Shown here: positions 41,958 to 48,614 of the stretch, piece after piece
How the letters are laid out: each line of letters starts with the position of its first letter
How positions within the stretch are numbered: position 1 is the stretch's first letter
DNA from: JAXMHQ01 sp046346665
GTDB taxonomy: Bacteria > Verrucomicrobiota > Verrucomicrobiia > Limisphaerales > JAXMHQ01
Reading direction: 5' to 3'
Assembly (NCBI GenBank): GCA_046346665.1
Contig: JAXMHQ010000002.1
Coordinates: 124,001 to 188,000 of the forward strand
Length of the DNA stretch: 64,000 bases
Position numbers and translations under genes: made by a program
Notes under the pieces: model-generated
Database searches by the model: none
Told to the model about the DNA's origin: nothing
What the model saw: the letters and a program-made list of their open reading frames with translations, nothing else

Positions 41958-42485
41958 ATGAAACACACACTCATCAGCCTGCTCGCGACGCTCTCGCTGG
42001 CGGGTGCCGCCCTGGCCGGCCAAACCCCGGATCACAAGGATCTTGTTTTCACCGACAAGCACGGGGTCGCGCTGGAAGGATACGATCCGGTTGCCTATTT
42101 CACTGACGGCAAGCCCGCCAAGGGCGATCCCCGGTTTGAGGCAAAATACCAGGGAGCAACCTACCGGTTCGCCTCACAGGATCATCGCGACACTTTTGAA
42201 AAGAACCCGGCGACCTATGTGCCGGCTTACGGCGGATTCTGCGGTTACGCGGCAAGCATCGGCAAGGTGCGTCCCGCCGATCCCCGGATCTGGTCCATTG
42301 TGGACGGGGCATTGATTGTGCAGAACACGAAGGGCGCCGCTGAACTTTGGAACAAGGACGTTGCGGGGAACAAGGCCAAGGCGGACAAATACTGGCCCAG
42401 GCTGGTCGAAGCCAAGGCCGGACAAAAACATCCCATTGACGGGCTGTTTGGCAAATCCGTGCTGGACCTTGCGAACACCCACTGA
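41958..42485 (+). CDS. Secreted YHS-domain protein (first copy)
   Basis: The 175-residue protein has a signal peptide (1-20, ending ALAG) and a YHS domain at about 35-110: VALEGYDPVAYFTDGKP, YRFASQDHRDTFEKNP and YGGFCGYA. YHS proteins are linked with metal binding. A second, shorter paralogue lies at 47573-48025. It follows the VOC gene by 73 nt and may be read from the same ECF promoter. Confidence 0.86.
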   Translation: MKHTLISLLATLSLAGAALAGQTPDHKDLVFTDKHGVALEGYDPVAYFTDGKPAKGDPRFEAKYQGATYRFASQDHRDTFEKNPATYVPAYGGFCGYAASIGKVRPADPRIWSIVDGALIVQNTKGAAELWNKDVAGNKAKADKYWPRLVEAKAGQKHPIDGLFGKSVLDLANTH

Positions 42486-42555
42486 CCTCGGGCCCGAGGC
42501 GGCCCGACCGTCAACGCGGCGGCGGCCGGGGGGAATGAACGGCCGCCGATCCAGC

Positions 42556-42728
42556 CAGGGCCGGCGCATCTAATTGCGGGTAGGGACGCCGCGCTGCGGC
42601 GTCCCCGCCCGCGTATCAGCGGGCGGAAAGCGGAACGACCTGGCGTTCGCCCTCTGAAACGTTGCGCCGCTGGACGCGGCGCGGACGGCGCAGCGCGCCG
42701 CCCCCACCGGCAAATCAGATGCGCCGGC
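42556..42728. repeat. Structured palindromic repeat, full copy D4 with terminal inverted repeats
   Basis: The terminal repeats are GCCGGCGCATCT at the left end and AGATGCGCCGGC at the right end (42717-42728). Copy D1 has GGCTGACGCATCT/AGATGCGTCAGCC instead, so each copy keeps its own ends complementary. The core (42579-42708) has the same hairpins as D1. Confidence 0.85.
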
Positions 42729-42765
42729 AACTTTGGGTTGAAATACCCGGCCCGGGGTGATATGA

Positions 42766-45108
42766 GTGGATCAATCCCCGGAAAGAATGGACGCAAGCCT
42801 TACATCTAAAAAGGCCAAACGCGATGCGCCGTCCCCAGGCGACGCACCGTTCGCGTCACGACTGGTGGATTGCAGCCCGGATTGCATCAAAGTGCTCGAT
42901 CTGGACGGGCGCCTCGTCTCCATGAATTCGGGCGGCATGGCTGTGCTGGAGATTTGCGATCTCAAGCCGTTCACCGGTTTACCGTGGGTTGATTTCTGGC
43001 AGGGGGAGGATCGCGAGGCGGCGAAGGCCGCCGTGGAAACCGCCCGCAAGGGCGGCCTGGGACGGTTTGTCGGATTCTTTCCGACGGTGCAAACCCGAAC
43101 GCCCATGTGGTTTGACGTGGTCGTGAGCCCGATCGTCGACGGGAACGGGAAGCCCGAAAAACTACTGGCCGCCTCACGCGATGTCACGCAATGGAAACGA
43201 GCGGAGAATCTGCTTCACGCCATTGTCGACGGCACCTCCTCCGTCACGGGTGACGCCTTTTTTCGATCGTTGTTGCAGCGGCTGGCCCAGGGCCTGGGGG
43301 TGCGTTACGCGTTTGTCGCGGAATGCCTCTCCGATCAACGCGCACGATCCCTGGCCTTTTGGAGCACGGGAGTCTTCGGGGAGAATTTTGAGTACGACCT
43401 CAACGGCACGCCGTGTTTGAAGGTTACCCAGGGGCAGACATGCCACTACGACCGCGGCCTGCACAAGTTGTTTCCCCAGGACAAACCGCTCAGGGAGATG
43501 CGCGCGGAAAGCTATCTCGGCGTGCCCGTGCGCGATTCCACCCGGCACATCGTCGGCCATCTCGTGATCATGGATGACAAGCCGATGGCGAACGACCCCC
43601 TGGTGCTCTCGGTGATGACGACGTTTGCGAACCGCGCCGGCGTTGAATTGGAGCGCCTCCGCGCCTTTGACCATTTGCATCGGGAGAAGGCGGAAAGCGA
43701 CGAGCGCTTCCGCGATCTCTTCGATGAAGCCCCGATCGCGTACGTCCACGAGGGGCTGGACTCCAGGTTCATTCGTGCCAATCGCGCCGCGATGCGCGCG
43801 TTTGGAATCACGCCCGAAGAGGTCGAGGGCACTTATGGACGGGATTTCGTGCCGGACACGCCGGATGCCCAGCGGCGGTTGCGCGAGGCATTCGAGTCGG
43901 TCGGCCGTGGCACGGACACCAGCGGCGTGGTTCTCGAGTTGCGCCGCAAAGATAACGGCAAGCCGCTTTGGATCCAGTGGTGGTCCAAGCCCGACGTGGG
44001 CGGCAAGTTCACGCGCACGATGTTTGTGGACATCACCGAGCGGGTGTTGATGGAACAGGAGAAGGCGCGGCTGGAGGCGCAGAACACCTATCTGCAGGAG
44101 GAAATCCGCAGCGAACATAACTTCGGCGAAATCGTCGGCAGCAGCCCCGCCTTGCTGGAAGTGCTGCGGCAGGTGGAGCAGATCGCCCGGATCGATTCCA
44201 CCGTGCTCATCCTGGGTGAGACCGGAACGGGCAAGGAACTCATCGCCCGGGCCATTCACGACCGCAGCCCTCGAAGGCATCGCGCCCTGGTGAAAGTGAA
44301 CTGCGGCGCCATCTCCGCCGGGCTCGTCGAGAGCGAGCTGTTCGGTCACGTGAAGGGGGCGTTCACCGGCGCGATTGCCAATCGCGACGGGCGGTTCAAG
44401 CTGGCCGACGGCGGGACGATATTCCTGGACGAGGTCGGCGAACTCCCGATGGACACCCAGGTGAAACTGCTGCGCGTTCTTCAGGAGCAGGAGTTCGAGC
44501 CGATTGGCAGCAGCAAGACGATCAAGGTCAACGTGCGCATCGTGGCGGCAACGAACCGCGACCTGGAGGAATTGGTGCGCGAAGGAAAATTCCGGTCCGA
44601 CCTGTTCTACCGGCTCAACGTCGTGCCGCTGCGCATGCCGCCGTTGCGCGAGCGTGTGAGCGACTTGCCGCTCCTTGTCACGTTCTTCGTCCAGAAATGC
44701 GCGAAGAAACTCGGCAAACAGATCACCTCGGTGAGCGAGGAGGCCATGCGGCGGCTCACGGGCTATGCCTGGCCGGGCAACATCCGCGAACTGCAGAACG
44801 TCATTGAACGAGCGGTGATTTTGTCGCCGGGCAGGACGCTCGTCCTGGCCGACGAGTTGCGCGCCGCGCCCGCGGCCCCCGCCCGCGTGCCGGCAGCCCG
44901 AAGCGCCCCAATCGAAATGGCGCCCGTGCCCGACGCCGGCGGTTCGCTCGAGGACGTGGAACGAAGACATATCGAATCGGTATTGAATCAAACCAATTGG
45001 ATGATCGAAGGAGAGCGCGGCGCGGCCGCCATACTGAATATAAACCCCAGCACCCTCCGCAGCCGGATGCAGAAGCTGAAAATCCGGCGTCCCGGCAAGA
45101 CGGCGTAG
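42766..45108 (+). CDS. Sigma-54-dependent transcription activator, PAS-GAF-PAS-AAA+-HTH
   Basis: The 780-residue protein has PAS at about 28-145, GAF at about 165-300, PAS at about 318-435, an AAA+ domain at about 460-690 and a Fis-type helix-turn-helix at about 735-775. It has Walker A GETGTGKELI (about 484), the sigma-54 contact loop GAFTGA (about 531) and Walker B IFLDEVGELP. It should activate sigma-54 promoters in response to a signal sensed by GAF/PAS. No receiver domain is present. M8 at 42787 is a second possible start. Targets are not evident. Confidence 0.94.
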   Translation: MDQSPERMDASLTSKKAKRDAPSPGDAPFASRLVDCSPDCIKVLDLDGRLVSMNSGGMAVLEICDLKPFTGLPWVDFWQGEDREAAKAAVETARKGGLGRFVGFFPTVQTRTPMWFDVVVSPIVDGNGKPEKLLAASRDVTQWKRAENLLHAIVDGTSSVTGDAFFRSLLQRLAQGLGVRYAFVAECLSDQRARSLAFWSTGVFGENFEYDLNGTPCLKVTQGQTCHYDRGLHKLFPQDKPLREMRAESYLGVPVRDSTRHIVGHLVIMDDKPMANDPLVLSVMTTFANRAGVELERLRAFDHLHREKAESDERFRDLFDEAPIAYVHEGLDSRFIRANRAAMRAFGITPEEVEGTYGRDFVPDTPDAQRRLREAFESVGRGTDTSGVVLELRRKDNGKPLWIQWWSKPDVGGKFTRTMFVDITERVLMEQEKARLEAQNTYLQEEIRSEHNFGEIVGSSPALLEVLRQVEQIARIDSTVLILGETGTGKELIARAIHDRSPRRHRALVKVNCGAISAGLVESELFGHVKGAFTGAIANRDGRFKLADGGTIFLDEVGELPMDTQVKLLRVLQEQEFEPIGSSKTIKVNVRIVAATNRDLEELVREGKFRSDLFYRLNVVPLRMPPLRERVSDLPLLVTFFVQKCAKKLGKQITSVSEEAMRRLTGYAWPGNIRELQNVIERAVILSPGRTLVLADELRAAPAAPARVPAARSAPIEMAPVPDAGGSLEDVERRHIESVLNQTNWMIEGERGAAAILNINPSTLRSRMQKLKIRRPGKTA

Positions 45109-45128
45109 CCGTTGGCAGCGGCGTCCGC

Positions 45129-45154
45129 GGTCGGCGCAGCGCGCCGACCCTACC
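45129..45154. repeat. Structured repeat, right-half copy D7
   Basis: It is the single hairpin GGTCGGCGC/GCGCCGACC (loop AGC) followed by CTACC. The T/A pair replaces the A/T pair of other copies, a compensatory change. It overlaps the 3' end of the STAS gene and supplies its TAG stop. Confidence 0.75.
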
Positions 45155-45413
45155 GCTTCGATCTTAATTGTTCATCCACAAACGGCGAGCAGTGTTGAAG
45201 GACGACCCCCCTCGTTTTGAAATCCGTCAAGGTCGCCACGCCGTCGGGATCCGCAAACGTCACGTCGGCCAAATTCAGTCTGAGCGCCCGGCCTTCCCCC
45301 AATACGGTTTCACACGCCTGCCGCAATTCATCCACCCAGGGGCCGACCACGCGCCCTTCCAGTTTGAGCGTCACCGAATCATGGGCCGCCCCTGCCCTCG
45401 ATATTTTCAGCAT
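45150..45413 (-). CDS. STAS-like domain protein
   Basis: The 87-residue protein has a small alpha/beta pattern like STAS: VTLKLEGRVVGPWVDELRQA, LRLNLADVTFADPDGVATLT. The usual phosphorylatable Ser of anti-anti-sigma factors is replaced by D/P in FADPDG, so it may be non-phosphorylatable. It lies 22 nt after the second ECF sigma gene, where an anti-sigma would be expected. Its last codons and stop come from repeat D7. Confidence 0.72.
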   Translation of the reverse strand: MLKISRAGAAHDSVTLKLEGRVVGPWVDELRQACETVLGEGRALRLNLADVTFADPDGVATLTDFKTRGVVLQHCSPFVDEQLRSKR

Positions 45414-45435
45414 AAGAAATCAGTTCCTCGACCGG

Positions 45436-46062
45436 TCAGGAATGCAGCCTGGCGTCTGAAGTCCCTTTTGCCGGCTCCGCCGACCACCATCCGCCGAGTT
45501 CCTGGCGAAGTTGTTTGCGGGCGCGATGCAACATGACCCAAAGATTGCTTTCGGAAATGCTCATCCGGGAGCACACCTCACGGTTTGGGCGTTCCTCGAT
45601 TTCGTAGAGTTGAAAAACCTGGGCGACACGGGGCGGCAGCTTGCCGAGCGCCAGTTCCAGGTTGGTCCGAAACTCGTCCAGCTCGATTCGCCGGCTGGGC
45701 AATTGGCATTCCGCGGCCACTTCGTGGAGCCAGAACACCGATTCTTCCCAGGAATCGGCGTCGTTCGAAGGCGCCGGGTCGTGCCGCACGGCGCGCTCAC
45801 GGCAGGTCTTGCGGAGATGATCGTAAATCTTGTGCCGGAGAATCCCGACAAGCCACGTCCGCTCGGAGGATTGCCCGGAAAAGCGGTCTCGCCCTTTAAC
45901 TGCAGCAAGAAACGTCTCCTGAACGAGATCTTCAGCGACGCTTGCGTCCCGAACCTGGCCGATCGCAAAGTTAAAAAGGTAATCCGCGTGGGCATCCACC
46001 CAGTCGCTGCCGATCGCGTGGTTGTTGTCGGCTTCCTTCGTGAAATCCGTTGCATGGTTCAT
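45436..46062 (-). CDS. Second ECF sigma factor (paralogue of 22428-23063)
   Basis: The 208-residue protein starts at ATG 46062 (MNHATDF). It has WVDAHADYLFNFAIGQVRD, AEDLVQETFLAAVKG, TWLVGILRHKIYDHLRK and the region-4 helix SISESNLWVMLHRARKQL, close to the first ECF factor and of the same ECF26-like type. No zf-HC2 anti-sigma follows; a STAS-like protein takes that place. No TGTAAG box faces this gene, so it does not seem to share the autoregulation of the first. It may compete for or extend the same promoters (inference). Confidence 0.9.
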   Translation of the reverse strand: MNHATDFTKEADNNHAIGSDWVDAHADYLFNFAIGQVRDASVAEDLVQETFLAAVKGRDRFSGQSSERTWLVGILRHKIYDHLRKTCRERAVRHDPAPSNDADSWEESVFWLHEVAAECQLPSRRIELDEFRTNLELALGKLPPRVAQVFQLYEIEERPNREVCSRMSISESNLWVMLHRARKQLRQELGGWWSAEPAKGTSDARLHS

Positions 46063-46249
46063 AGTGAGCGGCCCTATTGCAACGGTGATGCCACGAAGCT
46101 CAAACGCTCTACAAACCATTGCAACCTGTTGCCGCCGAATCGGTTCAAATTTAAAGTTTGAAACTGGAGCCAGGCCCGACTGCATCGTGGCCGCGGCATT
46201 TCACGGAAGTCCGCGACCGGTCGCGGTCGGCGTGGATCTGCGGTGCAGC

Positions 46250-46275
46250 TGTAAGGACGGGGTGGCTGCCGCGAC
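46250..46275 (+). promoter_or_regulatory. ECF-type promoter (site 8): TGTAAG-N16-CGAC, orphan transcript
   Basis: TGTAAG is at 46250-46255 and CGAC at 46272-46275, spacer 16. It lies in the 607-nt gap between the second ECF sigma gene and the aquaporin, pointing right. The nearest ATG (46284) is 9 nt after the -10 box; the aquaporin ATG is about 395 nt away. Confidence 0.66.
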
Positions 46276-46283
46276 GAAAGGGT

Positions 46284-46475
46284 ATGCAAATTCTTCCAGA
46301 GAAAGTCGCCGCCACATTTGGGTGGGAAACACAATTCGAGGTCCCCACCAAGACAGGTCGCATCCGGCGTCAGCAGTGCCGGACGCGACGGCAACTACCG
46401 CAGGAACCTGGTGTGAAGGACGGTGCGAACCCTTTGGACTTTCGGGGAGTGCCCTACTCTGCGCTCCATGACTAA
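46284..46475 (+). CDS. Possible 63-residue small protein or regulatory RNA downstream of ECF site 8
   Basis: The frame begins 9 nt after the -10 box, as the VOC and YHS genes do at 11 nt. The product is Arg/Gln-rich (GRIRRQQCRTRRQLPQ) with no recognisable family. If not translated, the same transcript could be an sRNA. Repeat C begins 28 nt after the stop. Apart from these the gap contains nothing I can identify. Confidence 0.33.
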   Translation: MQILPEKVAATFGWETQFEVPTKTGRIRRQQCRTRRQLPQEPGVKDGANPLDFRGVPYSALHD

Positions 46476-46503
46476 GCCGGAACGATTCAGTTGAAACGGC
46501 TTT

Positions 46504-46650
46504 TAACCACGGATAAACACGGATGGACACGGATAAACAACTGCCGCACTCGGAGAATCAAACGCAAACCAAACGGTGAATTGAAAGCACCCTCGGAAAC
46601 TGGCTTTCATCATTCTGTATCCGTGTTCATCCGTGTTCATCCATGGTTTA
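46504..46650. repeat. Inverted repeat with 10-mer tandem arms (copy C)
   Basis: The left arm (46504-46539) repeats CACGGATAAA/CACGGATGGA with period 10. The right arm (46618-46650) repeats ATCCGTGTTC with period 10 and ends ATCCATGGTT. The arms are about 33 nt and the loop about 78 nt. It lies 19 nt before the aquaporin gene and could affect its expression. Confidence 0.82.
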
Positions 46651-46669
46651 AACTGAATCGTTACGGCTT

Positions 46670-47500
46670 ATGCGCTATGCCCTGAGAACACACTGGCCCG
46701 AGTACTTCATGGAAGCGGCGGAGCTTGGGATCTTCATGATGTCGGCGACGCTGTTTACCGTGTTGTTGTATCACCCCGCCTCGCCGGTGGTGCGCGCCCT
46801 CCCTCCGGAATTCTTCCGGCGCGTGCTGATGGGCCTGGCGATGGGGTTGACCCTGGTCGGCATTGTGTTCTCGCCATGGGGCAAACAGTCCGGGGCACAC
46901 ATGAATCCCGCGTTCACCCTGACCTTCTATTGGCTGGGAAAAGTGGCTACCTGGGATGCTGTATTTTACGTCGCGGCCCAGTTTGCCGGGGGCGTGGCAG
47001 GCGTGGCCATTGTTGCCTTGTTCTCAGGATCGCTGCTGGCGCATCCCGCGGTGAATTATGCGCCCACAATTCCCGGGCCCAGCGGCGTGGCGGCGGCTTT
47101 CCTCGGGGAAACAGTCATTTCCTTTATTCTGGTCGCTGTGGTGCTGGCCGTTTCAAACCATAAACGGCTCGCCCGCTTTACCGGCCTGTTCGCCGGCGCC
47201 TGCGTTGCGGGGTTCATTGTGTTCGAATCCCCGCTGTCGGGAATGAGCATGAACCCTGCGCGAACCTTCGGCAGCGCGGTGATCCCGGGGCTTTGGACGG
47301 GGCTTTGGGTGTATTTCCTCGCGCCTCCATTGGGGATGCTCGCGGCCGCGGCTGCTTTCAAGGCCCTGGACCGGCCTGTTGCCTGCGCCAAATATCACCA
47401 TCAAAACACGAAGCGATGCATCTTTTGCCGGCACCAGCAGGCAAAGCAGGCCGCGGCTCAACCGACAACGCACACGCCCCTGGAGTCGCCGGTTGTTTGA
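46670..47500 (+). CDS. MIP-family channel (aquaporin-like)
   Basis: The 276-residue protein has six membrane helices and two NPA boxes, N79 (HMNPAFT) and N195 (SMNPARTF). The Arg after the second NPA is kept, as in water channels. It should pass water or a small neutral solute, which fits the osmotic theme of the trehalose/MscS operon. A Cys/His/Lys-rich cytoplasmic tail (KYHHQNTKRCIFCRHQQAK) after residue 245 is unusual and might bind metal. Confidence 0.9.
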   Translation: MRYALRTHWPEYFMEAAELGIFMMSATLFTVLLYHPASPVVRALPPEFFRRVLMGLAMGLTLVGIVFSPWGKQSGAHMNPAFTLTFYWLGKVATWDAVFYVAAQFAGGVAGVAIVALFSGSLLAHPAVNYAPTIPGPSGVAAAFLGETVISFILVAVVLAVSNHKRLARFTGLFAGACVAGFIVFESPLSGMSMNPARTFGSAVIPGLWTGLWVYFLAPPLGMLAAAAAFKALDRPVACAKYHHQNTKRCIFCRHQQAKQAAAQPTTHTPLESPVV

Positions 47501-47536
47501 AGGGGCGTGACCCGGATCAAATGATTGCCAGATGTC

Positions 47537-47562
47537 TGTAAGCTTGCGCGTCCTCGCACGAC
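47537..47562 (+). promoter_or_regulatory. ECF-type promoter (site 9): TGTAAG-N16-CGAC, YHS/DinB/DedA-ATP-grasp/NRDE operon
   Basis: TGTAAG is at 47537-47542 and CGAC at 47559-47562, spacer 16. The YHS ATG at 47573 is 11 nt after the -10 box; a codon at 47525 in the same frame is upstream of the promoter and can be excluded. Confidence 0.75.
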
Positions 47563-47572
47563 TCATTGGAGT

Positions 47573-48025
47573 ATGAAAAAACTATCCATCCTGTTCATCG
47601 CTCTCGGATTGGCGTTGCCGGTCTTTGCACAGAGTAAAACGCTGCTCAACCTCGACAGCGCGGGCGTCGCCATCCAGGGCTACGACCCGGTGGCCTTTTT
47701 CACCGACCACCGGCCGGTGAAGGGCAAAGCGGAATTCCCCGCCCGGTACAACGGCGCGACGTACCTCTTCGCCTCGAGTGAGCACCGCGATCTCTTCAAG
47801 GCCGACCCCGCGAAATACGAGCCCGCGTTCGGCGGCTACTGCGCTTACGGGGTCTCCAAAAACAAACTGGTGGACATCGATGTCGATGCGTTCCAGATCG
47901 TCGATGGAAAGCTCCTGCTGCAATACAGCAAGGGCGCCCGGGACAATTTCAACAAGGATCCCAAGGGCAACCTTTCGAAAGCGGAATCCAACTGGCCGGG
48001 GTTGTTGGAAAAGAACGGGAAATAG
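47573..48025 (+). CDS. Secreted YHS-domain protein (second copy)
   Basis: The 150-residue protein has a signal peptide (1-19, ending VFAQ) and a YHS domain at about 28-100: VAIQGYDPVAFFTDHRPVKG, YLFASSEHRDLFKADP and YGGYCAYGVS-like FGGYCAYG. It is a clear paralogue of the protein at 41958-42485, and both are tied to ECF promoters. It is the first gene of a four-gene operon. The ATG is only 11 nt past the -10 box. Confidence 0.87.
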   Translation: MKKLSILFIALGLALPVFAQSKTLLNLDSAGVAIQGYDPVAFFTDHRPVKGKAEFPARYNGATYLFASSEHRDLFKADPAKYEPAFGGYCAYGVSKNKLVDIDVDAFQIVDGKLLLQYSKGARDNFNKDPKGNLSKAESNWPGLLEKNGK

Positions 48026-48059
48026 GCTGTTAATCCCCCAATTGCCGGATCCAATCCCA

Positions 48060-48614
48060 ATGAACTTACACTCTCCATCCAGCGATCGGATCTTGATCGA
48101 TTCCGTCATCGAGGTCCTGCTCCAGGGCGAGGCCCTGCTGACGGAAGTCAGCGACGCCGTTTACACCCGCACCCTGCCGGTCGCATTCAACGCATCCATC
48201 GGCGGGCACTACCGCCATTGCCTGGACCATTTCCGCAGCCTGCTGGACGCCGCGATGGCAGGGGACCTGGACTACGATCATCGTGAGCGCGGGACGCTTG
48301 TTGAGACCGACCGGTTTGCCGCATTGAACGCGACCCGTGATCTTCGCGAAGGGTACGAGCGGCTGGACCCGGTTGTCCTCGCTCGACCGCTTTCCGTAAC
48401 GTGCAAGACCAGTTACAACGCCGGCGGTTCACAGGTTTCCGATTCCACCGTGGGCCGCGAAATCATGTATTCGGTCGCACACGCCGTGCATCACTACGCG
48501 CTGATCGGTGTCATGGGGGGGATTATGGGATTGCAGATGCCTCCCGGATTCGGGGTGGCGCCTTCCACGCTGAAGCATCAACAACAAACAGCCCGTCCGG
48601 CGGCAACATCATGA
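48060..48614 (+). CDS. DinB-like (YfiT-fold) metal-site protein
   Basis: The 184-residue protein is a four-helix-bundle candidate. GGHYRHCLDHF (about 43-53) and YSVAHAVHHYALIGVM (about 145-160) carry the histidines of the DinB-family metal triad. Family members act in thiol transfer or hydrolysis and are common in damage responses; activity unknown here. The start at ATG 48060 lies 34 nt after the YHS stop. The stop overlaps the next gene (ATGA, 48611-48614). Confidence 0.76.
   Translation: MNLHSPSSDRILIDSVIEVLLQGEALLTEVSDAVYTRTLPVAFNASIGGHYRHCLDHFRSLLDAAMAGDLDYDHRERGTLVETDRFAALNATRDLREGYERLDPVVLARPLSVTCKTSYNAGGSQVSDSTVGREIMYSVAHAVHHYALIGVMGGIMGLQMPPGFGVAPSTLKHQQQTARPAATS

Noticed and set aside
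29421..45154. The D repeats as insertion sequences or MITEs of a known IS
   Set aside because: No transposase or target-site duplication was seen. The internal multi-hairpin structure fits REP-like elements better, though a MITE origin cannot be excluded.
46022..46475. Longer plus-strand frames over the gap between the second ECF gene and the aquaporin
   Set aside because: They start inside the antisense of the sigma gene and upstream of the ECF promoter; only the short frame from 46284 fits the promoter.
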